The notes under the pieces are model-generated. The model saw only the letters and a list, made by a program, of their open reading frames with translations, was not told the DNA's origin and did no database searches. Position numbers and translations under genes: made by a program. Shown here one piece after another: positions 22,901 through 33,981 of a DNA stretch of 64,000 bases (position 1 is its first letter; every line of letters starts with the position of its first letter). This DNA is from Closterium sp. Naga37s-1 (taxonomy: Eukaryota; Streptophyta; Zygnematophyceae; Desmidiales; Closteriaceae): positions 4,641,001 to 4,705,000 of the forward strand of contig CANJKZ010001109.1 in NCBI GenBank assembly GCA_947471745.1, in the 5' to 3' direction.

Positions 22901-24328
22901 AGCACCCGAGTCAAGGGTGAAAGTGTGCAAGGCCTGAGCCGACGTGGTACCTGAGAGAGCAGACTCACCAGCACCTGGGGCAGCAGACGCACTAGCACCT
23001 AGAGCAGCAGCCTCACCAGCACCTAGAGCAGCAGCCTCAATGCTCGGGTCAGGCGGAACACACAGGTAACAGTCACCCTCATCACTAGTAGACACAACAT
23101 ACATGGCAGCAAGAATAGCATCATAGTCTAGATCAAAGATAGCAACCCCCGACGTAAGCAGCTCGCCCCAGCGGGGGATCTCAGTGGCGTCAGGGAACTG
23201 GAGACGCCAAGCGTCCGTCAGGCGGCCAAAGCAGCGCTGGTTGGTGTGCGGGCCACCACACGGCTCACCAGTGCGGTCGCCGGTACGCAGGACGTAGGCA
23301 CAAGGACCAGCACCCCCACCCCGCTGACGCGCAGCGTACCACTCACGAAGCTGCTGGGGGGGCGGGGTCTCACGAGCGCGCTGCTGCTGCTGGCGCTGAC
23401 CACCACCGAAGCCGCCCCGCTGCGCAGAGCCACCCCGAGCAGCTCCACCTCCACCGCCGTCACCTCCGCCACCGCCGCCACCGCCACCGCCTCCGCTCCC
23501 ACCGCCACCGCCACCGCCGCCGCCGCCGCCTCCGCCTCCACCGCCGCCACCGAAGCCCCCACCCCAGCCACCACTCCCACCGCCACCCCCACTCCCTCCG
23601 CCGCCTCCACCGCCACCTCCACCACCCCCGCCAGCCCCTCCAGCGCCCTTGCCCCCCTTACCCTTGCCGGTGCGGCGTCTCCCGCTAGGGGCAGACGCAG
23701 CGCCGACCGACTCGGTGCCAACTAAGTCGACGGCAGCAGCAGAGGCAACAGAGGGCAAAAGGGGGGAGGGGGAGCACCCCTCAAAGAAGGGGGCACGAGG
23801 GTCACCACGAGAGGCTCCTACAGCGACGATACTCTTCTCTGCTGCCAGGAGGCGCTCCTCGAGGAGGTCAACGGTGAGTGTGGTGGGGCAAACCGAGAGG
23901 AAGTGGTCCCTGACTGAGCGAAGGGAGTCACGGAGCCGGGTGACTAGGTAGTAGAGGGTGATGTACATGGGGGGGGGGTTCTTAGCGCAGAACTCAGCAG
24001 GAAGCGCAGCGCGGTAGCGGGCGTCACTAGTGCGAAGGTGCGTAATGAGGTCAGCGACTGTGGGAAAGGCGGCTAGGTCAGGGAACAGGTACGGCAGCAT
24101 GAGGCGGCTAAGAGCAGCAGTGGCAGGGGAAGAGTAGCGTGCAATGACAGCGTCGTACAGAGTCTTAGCACTCTTGTACTGACTAAAGTGTGCGCGCTCA
24201 GAGGACGGCAAATGACTGCGCACAGCAAGACGGGCAGCAGCATCGCGTGTGGCCCACTGGGAGCGAACAGTGCTGTCAGCATCGGTAGCAGGGACGGGCC
24301 GAGGCGCGCCAATAGGGCCGAGGCGCAC
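19936..24328 (-). pseudogene. Copia-2 gag-pol polyprotein (N- and C-terminally truncated)
   Basis: The open frame begins at 24,328 but the first ~45 codons of gag (MATPSVLAFD... in Copia-1) are replaced by leader-like sequence, so homology starts at PATDADSTVRSQW. Domains: gag to ~23,930; a Gly-rich tract ~23,640-23,430; protease LDSGASRSFF (~22,900); pre-integrase HRLGHPSLPRLRGM (~22,420); integrase core with HSDRGREFSSG (~22,030) and KQNGIAERR; Ala/Gly/Glu-rich repeats 21,380-20,800. TAG at 20471-20473 replaces Leu; the frame then continues into the start of RT and breaks at 19,936. Its uninterrupted C-run (10 C) at ~23,970 shows the ancestral gag frame that Copia-1 has lost. Confidence 0.9.
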
Positions 24329-24329
24329 C

Positions 24330-25108
24330 GGTGGCTGCAGTCAGCGGCGGCGGTGGCTGCGGCCCCGATGGAGGTGGCTGCGGCTGCTGCTGGTGACGAC
24401 TGCGGCAGCTGCGGCTTCCACTGCAGGGACGGCGGCGGCTGCAGCTATAGGGACGGCGGCGGCCGCTGCTTCAGGGACTGCGGCGGCTGCTGCTGCAGGG
24501 GCGGCGACGGCGGGCCGCGAGGGGCGGCGACAGGGCCGCGAGAGGCCGTGAAGGGCGGCGAAGGGGCCGTGAAGGGCGGCGCGAGGGGCCGCGGAGGGCG
24601 GCGGTGGGCCGTGAGGAGGCCGCGAGGGGCCGCGAAGGGCGGTGAGAGGGGCCGACGGGCGGCGCGAGGGGCCGTAAGGGGCCGTAAGGGCGGCACGAGG
24701 GGCCGTAAGGGCGGCGCGAGGGGCCGTAAGGGGCCGCTAAGGGCGGCGCGAGGGGCCGACGGGCGGCGCGAGGGGCCGTAAGGGGCCGTAAGGGCGGCAC
24801 GAGGGGCCGTGAGAGGGGCCACTAGGGGCGACGCGAGGGGCCGACGGGCGGCGCGAGGGGCCATAAGGGGCCGTAAGGGCGGCGCGAGGGGCCGTAAGGG
24901 CGGCGCGAGGGGCCGTAAGGGGCCGTAAGGGCGGCGCGAGGGGCCGTGAGATGGGCCGCTAAGGGCGACGCGAAGGGGCCGTGAGGGGCCGTGAGAGGGC
25001 GCGACGGTAGGGAGGGCACACGGGGCGCGACTCGGGTAGAAGTGAAGCGCGCTCCGGGCAGGAAAAAAAATTTTCGTGGTGGGCCCTAGGAAGCGTTCCC
25101 ACTAGGGA
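24330..25108 (-). repeat. Copia-2 GC-rich leader minisatellite
   Basis: Tandem repeats built on GGGGCCGTAAGGGCGGCGCGAG (plus-strand sense) span ~24,540-24,990, with CGGCGGCTGC-type repeats at 24,320-24,510. No gene is supported; open frames on both strands come from the repeat. Confidence 0.8.
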
Positions 25109-25123
25109 ACCTGCTCTATACCA

Positions 25124-25247
25124 TGTGAAGAAACGAGAATGATTGACTAAGGAATGTGTGTGATACAAATATCAAACCCTAGAATTGTGTACCCCTTAGT
25201 ATCTAACCCGCTACAGCCTATACAGGCTAGATCATATAAGTCTGACA
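25124..25247 (-). repeat. Copia-2 5' LTR and primer-binding site
   Basis: 124 bp. On the minus strand it starts TGTCAGACTTATATGATC and ends TTCTTCACA, then TGGTATAGAGCAGG (25110-25123) as primer-binding site. It is alignable with the Copia-1 LTR but diverged. The partner 3' LTR is absent. Confidence 0.8.
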
Positions 25248-25662
25248 CAGCAATGCAAGTCGGGCCAATCGTCTCCGCGCACCTGCGAGCGTGCGAACTG
25301 CTGTCTACTACGGGGCAACGTAGTAGACAGGTTGCAGCGTTGGCACGCCGTCGACCTGCTCTGCTGGCAGGTTGCCCTTCTGCAGTTCTGGCGCGGCTCC
25401 TCTACGCAACGCTGGCAGGCGGTTGACCATGCAGTGCTGGAGGTCGACCAGGCTAGCTGCAGAGTTGCTAGGTGCCTGATGTAGTCATTTCTACCATTGC
25501 TTGCTAATTCATTCTATAATTTCGACTTGGCTAGTGGAAACTCTTGCTAACTTCTCCCGTGAATGTGCAAGTGCTAAGGAACACAAGCAAAGCTACAATC
25601 ACTCCTAGTAGTTCGTACCAACCCCCGTAGTCTAGCTCACTACCATTGTAGAGTGACTCTCC
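25248..25662 (+). repeat. Copia-3 5' LTR (partial)
   Basis: Its distal two-thirds (GATGTAGTCATT... to GAGTGACTCTCC) align with 40,860-41,221, which lacks any internal element sequence. That supports LTR identity and places the 3' LTR boundary near 25,662. The 5' end is not defined because Copia-2 abuts it. Confidence 0.65.
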
Positions 25663-25738
25663 GAATGGTGCGGTGAGCGTGGAACGGCCCCGCATATTAT
25701 CTTCAGATAGGAGCCGACTTCAGTCGCGTTAGTCGCCA

Positions 25739-26990
25739 TGGTCGACCCCGTTGTAGAAGTGGGCGTAGCGGACACCTTGGAGGTACGTTTGGCTGATGCG
25801 ACGAAATGCCATGCAGATGGCGAGTACGGGACGATCCCCTTGACAATCGTCGAGTTGAGCATCCGGGTGCAGTGGGCGACGGATCACCCTTCCCGTCCTG
25901 CATCTCCTTGACCGGTGTGAAACGAAGGTGGCGTCGACGACGAGGTCAACGGAGGTGCACGAGTCAGCGGCAGCAAAGGCAAGAAGCAGAGAGGGGTGAT
26001 CAAGGTCGGCGGTGGTGTCGACAGGAGTCAGGCACGAGTGCAGCGATCGACGGCGGCTGCAAGCAGCTCGTGTGTCGACGTCGATGGTCGACATCGCTCT
26101 CCTCTACGAAGTGGTGGAGGTCTCTCGGCGACGACGCACGTGACGGCGGGCGGGATTGCACCGGCGTATGGCTACTTCAAATTCTCGTCGGATCACCGTC
26201 GCACTGCTGCAAGGTCGGCGGGACCTCATCACCTCGAGGGAGTCGATAGAACCTCAGCTGGAGGTCGCCGAGCTGAAGGGCTTCGCCGACGGCACCATGC
26301 CAATTCCGCCCGAGAAGGATGTCGAGCTGCGCGGGGAGTTCCGTGCTGCTCACATGCTCACCTTCATGGTCATCTCGAGGTGCTGCTCACCGGTGGTGCT
26401 GCTAGCGCCCAGGAGCTGTCGAGAGCGACTAGATGCTAGTTATCAAGCATGGCACTTCATCCTGTCGACGTACTAGGTGAAGGACAACCTGTACATCGGA
26501 TAGCTGGATGAGAAGATGACACACATTCGGATGGGCGAGCAGAGGTCAGCGACGGACTACCTCAACCCTGCTCGACAGATCCTGGCTAAGATGCGGATCG
26601 CGGGCGCCGAATACTCGACGGCGTCCTATATCACCCACGTTCTCAAAGGCCTGCCGGGCAGCTACAACCTCATGAAGAGGATGACGATGGTGCCCGGCAC
26701 ACATGATTCCCTCGACGAGGACTCCCTCACCAGCTACATCCTGCAAGATGAGGCGATGCAGGAGGAAGAGCGGCCCACGGAGCTCCTTCCGCAGACGAGC
26801 TATGCTGCACCGACGAAGCCGAATCGTCAGCAGGAGCAGTGCGGGAAGCCGGGTGGAGGTGGCAGCGGAGGTGGGCGATAGACGAAGGACGTCGACGAGA
26901 AGAAGTCGACGCGGGACAAGGGTCGTGGAGGTGGTGGTCGACGACGAGAGTGCTGGATCTGCCACGACCCCGACCATCTTTCCTACGAAT
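25739..26990 (+). pseudogene. Copia-3 gag
   Basis: Starts MVDPVVEVGVADTLEVRL at 25,739, with stops and frame changes between 25,910 and 26,515. The conserved part is 26,516-26,881 (QRSATDYLNPARQILAKM; LKGLPGSYNLMKRM), as in UBN2-type copia gag. A CCHC zinc knuckle (CWICHDPDHLSYEC, ~26,950-26,991) follows. Non-functional. Confidence 0.75.
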
Positions 26991-27106
26991 GCCCCGACCG
27001 CAACGACAGCGACGAGGACGACACCAAGAGAGGCCGTGGCCGGTCGACCACCCGTCGCCCCCGTTGAGATGAGAAGCCGCGCAAGGAGAAGTAGACGTCG
27101 AAGAAG

Positions 27107-29092
27107 ATGTCGTCGACGAAGGACGTCGACCACTCCAGCGGCAAGGGCCGAGACGGCGGGGAGGCGTCATGCTCGATGGTTTGCGTGGTGGAGCCGACAG
27201 TCTCGCTAGCACCGGGGGCTAGAGAGGACTTCCAGGCGGTGGCGGCAGCTGTGCAAGCCAACCCGATGGCAGTGCTGCTCGACAGCGGTTGCTCCCACCA
27301 CCTGATGGGGACCAAGGCGGTCTTCGTCGACATGGCGCCGAGCGACGGCGTGAAGCACGTGCTTAGATTCAACGGGGCGCTGCAGCCTGTTGAGGGCCGC
27401 AGAACTGTCGCTATACAAGGGGAGGCCGGGAAGCAGGTCCTCATCCCCGACGTGCTCTACGTTCCGAGCGTACAGGCGAACCCGTTGTCTGCTGGCCAGC
27501 TGAAGGAGAGCGGCGTACGGATGCAGGGCGACGGCGACGAGATGCTGCTCGTTGTCGCGACGGGGGAGGTGCTCGGTCGAGCACGCTACACCGGACGAGT
27601 GCTCTGCACCGACCTTCGGCCCTACTCGACGCGCTCGCCATTGACCAAGGTGGTGGTTCTGCGGACGATCGTCTCGGCGACGAAGTCGACCCCTGACCGG
27701 TTGCATGCGAGGCTCGCGCACGTTGACGTCGACACAATCAAGAGCTCGGCAAAGCATGAAGTTGCTACTGGGCTCGACATCACGCCGTCGACCAAAGCAG
27801 ACCCGTCGTGTGTCTCGTGCGTCGGAGGAAAGCTGGCGGAGCACACCTTCCCTCACAAGGGCTCGGATGCCGAGGAGGCACTGGCTGTTGTGCACATTGA
27901 CTTGTGCGGGCCATTTTGGGTGGCTGCCAAGGATGGTAGCTTGTACTTTCTGCTGCTGAAGAATCGCCACACTCAGTTCATGTGGGCAATGGCGGTCGCT
28001 AAGAAGAGCGATATGCTGCGGGAGTTCCAACAGTGGCTGGTGCTGGTAGAGCGGCACACGAAGAAGATGGTGCTGATGCTCCGCTCGGACCGAGGAGGGG
28101 AGTTCCTCGAGAAGGAGTTCACCAACTTCGTCAATGGGAAGGGCAACGACCACAACCTGACGTGCCCCTACACTCCGCAGCAGAACGGCATGGCTGAGCG
28201 GGAGATGCGCACGGTCGTCGAGTCCGTGCAGACGATGCTGCTACTCATGGGCGTGCAGCACCACTGGTGGCACCTCGCTCTACGCCAAGCTGTCTGGCTG
28301 CGCAACTGCTTGGAGCGGTCGACCGGGGATGACTCCGTACCAGCTGCTGATTGGGAAGAAGCCCGACCTCACGCTGGCGCGGGTGTGGGGCTGCATGGTG
28401 CAGTTCATGGTTCCCGAGCTGCAGCGCAGTGGAAGCTCTCGCCGAAGGCTCGCTGGGGGCTTCATATTCGTGTGTTGCCGGAGAGCAAGGGCTGGGAGGT
28501 GCTCGACCTGAGCGACAATAAGGTGGTCACGTCGGTTGAGGTGATCTTCTACGAGACGCTGTCACTGGAGGTGTGGAAGGCGAAGTATGGGCCGGCGTCG
28601 GGGCGGACGCAGGCACACCCGCCTACGGACACCTCGACGGCGACGGTCCCACTACTCGCCGAAGTCGACGAGCCAGCTGATGAGGACGTTGTGGAGGTTC
28701 CTCCACCTCCCACTGTTATTGCTCCTCCCTCCCCCGTCGCAGATTGGCCTGCGTCAACACCTGTGTCGACCACCGGCGATGAGGGGAGCCTTGAGGCGTC
28801 GCCTGTGGCGCCGGCCAGTGGCATCGCCAGCGGTCAACAAGGCGCCAAGCTTGTCGACCAGGACCGGAAGTCGAAGACAGGGGGGCAGTCGACAGGGGAG
28901 CAGCATCCGAGGAGGTCGACAGGGGAGCCGTCGAAGTCAGCAGCAGGCGAGCAACCGGTCGACGGGTCGAAGCAGCTGGTCGACGATGCGAACGTTGACG
29001 AGGAAGGGGAGCTATCGGCGGGAGAGGAGTCCACCGACAGTGATGTTGTGGAGGTTCCGGTGGTCGAGCCTGACGGCCGCCGGAACGACTGA
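27107..29092 (+). pseudogene. Copia-3 protease and integrase
   Basis: Aspartic protease motif VLLDSGCSHHLMG (~27,270); pre-integrase LHARLAHVDVDTIKSS with CVSCVGGK (~27,700-27,830); integrase core with VHIDLCGPFW, LRSDRGGEFLEKEF and PYTPQQNGMAERE (~27,890-28,205). Between ~28,320 and 28,430 a pair of shifts puts MTPYQLLIGKKPDLTLARVW in another frame; the original frame resumes at KWKLSPKARWG-like sequence. A low-complexity Pro/Ser/Thr/Asp-rich linker leads to the stop at 29,092. Confidence 0.85.
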
Positions 29093-29247
29093 GCTTCCAC
29101 GCCTGCCTACTACCAGCTGCCTTCACCACGGTGTATGACGAGGTCGACGATGACCTGTTGTACGAAGACGCCGAGGAGGATGAAGACCTGCCGGAGCTCG
29201 ACCCCGATGTACTCGCTGACCCCGAACACCGCTAGAACATCGCCACG

Positions 29248-29905
29248 ATGACGGTGAAGGAGGCGTTAGCGAGCTGGAAGGACGAGGCGGTGAAGGCCCC
29301 CATGGAAGAAGAGATTTGCAGCCTCATCGGCATGGGCACTTGGGAGCTGGTCGAACGCCCACGTGGGGTGAACATTATGAAGAACCTGTGGGTGCTGACG
29401 ACCAAGTACCGCATCGACGACACCGTCGAGCACGAGAAGGCGAGGCTGGTTGTGACGGGCTTCACGCAGGTGTACGGCACCGACTACGACGAGACGTATT
29501 CACTGGTGAGCAGCTAAGTCATGCTGAGAATCTTCCTCAGGATCGTCGACGTCCTCGACCTCAACCTGATGCAGCTCGACACGAAGAACGCTTTCCTGCA
29601 GAGCAAGCTCGACCAGGTGCTCTATATGTACCAGCTGGACTACTTCGACGATGGAACCGGCCGGGTGTACAAGCTGCTAAAGAGCCTCTACGGGCTGAAG
29701 CAGTCGCTGCTGCTGTGGTACAGGGCTCTCGACGGAGTGCTACTTGGGGTTGGGTGGAAGAAAATCCAAGTGGACACGGCGCTCTACTTCAAGGCTGGGG
29801 ACGACGGAATGACCTGCTGGGTGCTGGTCTACGTCGACGACCTGCTCGCCGCCAGCAGCAGCACTGCGATGCTGAAGGAGCTGCTAGAGGCCGCCTTGTG
29901 TGTCA
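29248..29905 (+). pseudogene. Copia-3 reverse transcriptase (truncated)
   Basis: RT N-terminus (TWELVERPRGVNIMKNLWVL; KARLVVTGFTQVYGTDYDET), a stop near 29,517, then LDTKNAFLQSKLDQVLYMYQ, SLYGLKQSLLLWY and the catalytic YVDDLLAAS (~29,830-29,855). The frame ends shortly after and RNase H is absent. Confidence 0.85.
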
Positions 29906-30008
29906 GATGATACTTGTTGTGGCTGGGCAGGCAAAACAGCCGTTTCGTTTTCACATGATACACTACGCACACTGCCCACATCACAAATAACTATCCAATA
30001 TAGCAGAA
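29906..30008. other. ~100-bp unidentified sequence between Copia-3 and Gypsy-2
   Basis: Neither RT-like nor part of the Gypsy-2 LTR. It begins TGTGTCAGATGATAC. It could be a remnant LTR edge or host DNA. Confidence 0.35.
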
Positions 30009-30361
30009 TGTTACGAGTGCAATTAAGTGAGCGAGCGAGAATTGCACTATCAAAGCAAAACAGTAGATCGAGCGAAGGCATGAGCAAAGAATATATAGCA
30101 AAGCTTAAGTGCCAACGGTAATGTGTGAACATGGGGTGCACTACAGGCCTAGCGCCGAGGCTGGGAATTGTCGAGGCGGAGGTCCGGAGCGCGGGTTACC
30201 AACCAAACCGTGAGGTTGGGTCGCGTCGTTAACAATGGCACAAACGGTAGTCAAGGCGAGTGTCGCGAGTGGTAACGGTGCACTGTTGGGAGTTGTTGGC
30301 GGGAACAGCGGTGTACGCGCTGAGCAGGGACGCGAAGTAAGGAAATGGAATTTTCCTTACA
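30009..30361 (-). repeat. Gypsy-2 3' LTR
   Basis: 353 bp. On the minus strand it starts TGTAAGGAAAATTCC and ends ACTCGTAACA, the same termini as the Gypsy-1 LTR. A TATATA stretch lies near 30,090-30,100. The pyrimidine tract CTACCCCCTTCCCC at 30,362-30,375 is its purine tract on the element strand. Confidence 0.82.
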
Positions 30362-32070
30362 CTACCCCCTTCCCCTAAGGAGCCCCTCCTTACGAAGGGC
30401 GTGTACATCCCGGAAATTTCGGCTGCGCAGATACTCGGTGAGGACAGGGTGGTTTTCGATTCTGTCCAGGGGAACCCATTTGTCTTCAGTGGACGTGCGG
30501 TCTTTCCAGCGGATCAGAAATTCGATCCTGCGGGCCCCTCGTGGGCCACGAACTTGGTGGCTTAGTATTTGTTCGGGCATGATGATTGGTTCTGTGGGCG
30601 GTCGTGTCATGCTGGCTCGGCGGTTGCAGGGTAGTTGGCTGGTGGATGGGACGTATGGGCGAAGCAGGCTGACATGGAATGACGGGGTGACATACCAGTC
30701 AGCAGGGAGGAGGAGATGGGTAGTGTCAGGGGTGATCATGCGGCTGATGCGAAATGGCCCGCAATACCGGGGGCGGAGTTTTGGGGTGACGGGCACGCGG
30801 AGGTTCTGGGTATCGAGAAGTACGACGTCATCGGGTTGGTAACTGACGGGGCGGCGGTGGCGGTCGGCGTTACACTTAGGACGCATCACAATCGAAATAC
30901 CAAGGAAGGATCGGGGGTGTTCACCGATCCTTCCAAATCGATCGCCACATCAGTGTGCCACGACTGCATTGTTGCAATCGCGGGCCCACCGCAATTCTCA
31001 AGAGGCACGTTTGAAAAATCATGGGGCACAATCGCCCGATCAGGACATTGCACGATCGATGTGTGGCAAGGGCACATCAATCGCGTGATTCCGAGGGGAG
31101 AATTGTATATTGGCGACGGAAAACGAAGCTAAGTAACCACCAATGCGCAAAACAACAAAGTACTGTACCCGCGAAACACCGATCCTGCGCTGGATCGATG
31201 ATTCAATTGTGACGTGTCCTTAGCGATGATATTCAAGTTTTTGATGGCGTTTGTTACCCGGGTCCGTGCTGCATGTAGAATTTCTACGAACTGTTGTGCC
31301 CGTGGTACCGGGTTGTCGGGATTTGGGGTCATGGGCACTGATGGGTTCTGCCCGTGGTTAAGGTAGAATGGTGACCACTACGTCATGGCTGGCGTGGAGT
31401 TGTTGTATGTGAATTCGATGAGTGGCAGTTGCTGTTCCCATGTTGCCGGGTCATCGCTCGTGGCTCCATGGTTTGATTTGTCCGTTCTGTCTGTCCGTCA
31501 GTTTTGGGGTAGTACGATGAGCTGAACTGTAGTCGCGTGCCGGACTGATGCTACAGGTTCCTCCAGAAATTGCTGGTGAATCTCGTGTCACGATCGCTAA
31601 TGATTGCCGCTGGTATCCCGTGCAGTCAAACGACGGTGGAGATGAAGAGTCGCGATGTTTTCTTCAGCTGTGATTGAAATTTTGCAGGCTACGAAATGTG
31701 CCATCTTCGTCAGCTGATCGACGACGACCAGGATCGCGTCGTTTCCACTTCCTCCGGCCGGTAACCTCGTGAAGAAGTCCATCGTCACCTACTGCCAAGC
31801 ACGCTCTGGGGGTGGTATCGGCTGCAACTGTCCCGCAGGTCGCTGTCATGACGACTTCATGAGCTGGCAGGTGGGACACGATGCCATGTGTTGCTGCACG
31901 TCAATCAGCATCTTAGGCCAATAATAATATCGCTGCAGCTGCTGCCATATTTTCTCTACCCCAAAATGTCCTGAGGTGACTCCGTCATGTGCCTCCTGTA
32001 GCAGTAATTTCCGTAGTAAGGTGTAGCCCGGTACCCAGATCCGATCGGTGCCGGCTTTCACATAATACAC
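30362..32070 (-). pseudogene. Gypsy-2 integrase and chromodomain
   Basis: From high to low coordinates: zinc-binding region (HFGVEKIWQQLQRYYYW, SCPTCQ) 32,070-31,850; core start [13 protein letters not shown] with [12 protein letters not shown] (~31,790-31,690), with several breaks to 31,340; GPY/F region interrupted by the MITE at 30879-31219; then NADRHRRPVSYQ and the chromodomain (RIEFLIRWKDRTSTEDKWVP) ending at 30,362. Not translatable as one protein. Confidence 0.82.
30879..31219. mobile_element. Harbinger/Tourist-like MITE inside Gypsy-2
   Basis: 341 bp with imperfect ~18-bp inverted ends: left GGACGCATCACAATCGAA; right, reverse-complemented, GGACACGTCACAATTGAA. It is flanked by TTA on both sides (30876-30878 and 31220-31222). 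A 3-bp TTA target duplication with GG-starting ends is typical of PIF/Harbinger MITEs. Removing it restores the gypsy reading from IIAK to NADRHRRP. Confidence 0.85.
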
Positions 32071-32292
32071 CCCTTACGCTGCTGCGAACTGCTGCGAGTT
32101 TCATCCAGTGAAGAAAGGGTCGGTCTGGTAGCCGTGGTTGAATAGTCCTATTAGTAGTGGGCTGGTCTGAGCGAGTAGTATGGCATGGATTTGGGCAGCG
32201 GGGCGGGTCAGTGCGTCGGCGATGCTCGATGCCCCCTTTTTGTAGGTGACCGTGTAGTGCAAATTCGACTCGAGGAAGTCGAGCCAACGAAT

Positions 32293-33226
32293 CTATTGTG
32301 GGTTGAGGTGGGGTTGCGCGCGGAGGTACTGTAGTGATTTCTGATCTGTCTGTACTGTCACGTCTGCGCCGGTCAAGTAACAACGCCACACCTTGAATGC
32401 GTGCACGATCACGAGCATTTTGCGGTCGTGTATCGGGTAATTTATCTTGGGCGGGTGCAGTTTTCGTGACTCGTATGCGATGGGCTGTAGGCCGTTGCCG
32501 AAATCCTGTAGCAGTACGGCTCCTATTTCGATGTCGCTGGCGTCTGTAACTACTCCAAATGGGCGGTGTGGGTCGGCGATGCACAGTACGGGCGGGAAAT
32601 AGAGAACCGTTTTTAGGGCGGAGAAGGCAGCATGCTTTTTCTCCCCCCGAGTAAACGCCACTCCTTTCCACAGCAGATCCGTCAGTGGGGCTGTTAAGCA
32701 CGCCACATTGGGACGAACCGATGGACGTAATTCACGAACCCTAACAAACTCTGCAGCTCCGTGATGCTGGTCGGGGGACGCCACGCTTTTACCGTGTCTA
32801 ACTTTGTTGGGTCAATTTTGACTCCAGCATCCGAAATAACGTGCCCCAGAAATTCTAGCCGGTCCTAAAAAAACTTGCACTTCGAACCCTTTGTCGGTAG
32901 GCGATTCTGGTCTAAGATTTTAAGCACTGCTTCCAAATCCGCCAAGTGCTGCTGCTTGTCGCGACTGTAGACCAGGATGTCGTCGAGGTAGACCATCACG
33001 TATCTATCTAAAAGTGGCCTAAACGTTTCGTTCATGGTCATCTGAAAAGTCGCCGGTGCGTTGGTCAGCCCGAATGGCATTACTTTGTACTCGAATGACC
33101 CGTACCTAATTCTGAATGCCGTTTCGGCGCAGTCCGATGGTTCGACCCTAATCTGAAGGTAACCTCCCCGTAAGTCAATTTTCAAAAAGACCCATGCTGT
33201 TCGCAGTTGATCTATCAGTTCGTCGG
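32293..33226 (-). pseudogene. Gypsy-2 reverse transcriptase and RNase H
   Basis: RT: FLKIDLRGGYLQIRV, VMPFGLTNAPATFQ, catalytic YLDDILVYS near 32,975, then a stop at 32,865 after GSKCKFF. After a gap with shifts (LEFLGHVISDAGV-type sequence ~32,850-32,800) RNase H follows: VVTDASDIEIGAVLLQD, KLHPPKINYPIHDR, YLTGADVTVQTDQKSLQYL (~32,570-32,320). The order is gypsy-type. Confidence 0.85.
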
Positions 33227-33560
33227 CGTGGGGGCTGGTGTGGGCTGCTAGAGGCTGGTGTGGGCAAGCATGGGTAGGCAAGATGGGTAGGCGGCCACCT
33301 GTGATCACCACCGAACGCCCCCTCGCTCGCCACCTGTCAGGTTTCCATGCGGTACAGCCAGGACAGAAGAGGCCGCCTGGTCATGCGTGTTCTTTTGAGA
33401 CGTCGTTTTGAGATGTCTCAAAAGGTTTCCATGCGGTACAGTCACGAAAGAAGAGGCCACCTGGTCATGTGTGTTCTTTTGAGGCGTCTTGAGACATCTC
33501 ATAAGGTTTCCATGCGGTACAGCCAGGACAGAAAAGGCCACCTGGTCATGTGTGTTCTTG
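33227..33560. repeat. Short tandem repeats upstream of the PsbP-domain exons
   Basis: 33,227-33,300 has GGCTGGTGTGGGC / TGGGTAGGC repeats. 33,342-33,560 has three copies of a ~75-82-bp unit starting GGTTTCCATGCGGTACAG and running to GTGTTCTT, with a near-palindromic TTTTGAGAYGTCTCAAAAGG between copies. No gene seen. Confidence 0.75.
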
Positions 33561-33981
33561 CTTCGCTTGCTAACACCATTCCCCAGAAGCAACTTAACAT
33601 TTGCATCGTCGCTCGCCCCTGGGGTGTCATCTCCTCGACCTTCTCATCCCATTTAGTCCACCCGTCTGCCTGTCTTTGACACGCTCATGCAACTGGATGG
33701 GCACACAAACCAAGTGCTCTCTGACTGCTGCTTTTGTCCTTCTCTTTGTCCCTGCTGCTGCCTCTCGCTCTCCCACTTGCTCTGCTCCTGTCTCATTCTC
33801 TCCACTTCCCCTCTCTTTCCACCTTTCCTTCCACAGAGGGAGTTGGACAGGCACACACACGACAGCTGCTGCCGTGCACCTCCTTTCTCTCTTCCCGTTG
33901 TGCTCCCCCGCTCACTAGCTTGGCAACTGCCTCTCCCTTTCCATCCTTTCTATCCTTCCTTTACACCATGCTCTCGCACAG
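33561..33981 (+). repeat. Pyrimidine-rich region with triplicated exon start
   Basis: Three copies about 145 bp apart of an acceptor-proximal segment: 33,688 (GCAACTGGATGGGCACAC), 33,836 (AGGGAGTTGGACAGGCACAC) and 33,982 (AGGGAGCTGGACGGGCGCAC). The second and third are preceded by CACAG after a C/T-rich tract. Only the third continues into open PsbP-like sequence. No upstream exon of that gene could be identified here. Confidence 0.6.

Larger units (their letters stand above)
19936..25247 (-). mobile_element. Copia-2: Ty1/copia element, 3' half lost
   Basis: Same family branch as Copia-1, opposite orientation. From right to left: 5' LTR 25124-25247, primer-binding site, GC-rich leader, gag-protease-integrase, then only the first ~50 codons of the RT core before an abrupt end at 19,936 (IVSGMWIFR). 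RNase H and 3' LTR are missing. The leader-gag junction is also deleted, because the gag start is absent. Confidence 0.88.
25248..29905 (+). mobile_element. Copia-3: degenerate Ty1/copia element of a different lineage
   Basis: Left to right: partial 5' LTR (25248 to about 25662, cut by Copia-2), gag with zinc knuckle, protease, integrase, RT up to the YVDD box, then an abrupt end at ~29,905. The sequence is rich in GTCGAC, unlike Copia-1/2, and the proteins are clearly another copia lineage. RNase H and 3' LTR are missing. Confidence 0.85.
30009..33226 (-). mobile_element. Gypsy-2: chromodomain Ty3/gypsy element, 5'-truncated
   Basis: Minus-strand element related to Gypsy-1: RT core from 33,226 (ADELIDQLRTAWVF), RNase H, integrase, chromodomain, 3' LTR at 30009-30361. 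Gag, protease and 5' LTR are missing; upstream is a GGCTGGTGTGGGC repeat. It is interrupted by a MITE (30879-31219) and by several stops and shifts. Confidence 0.88.
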
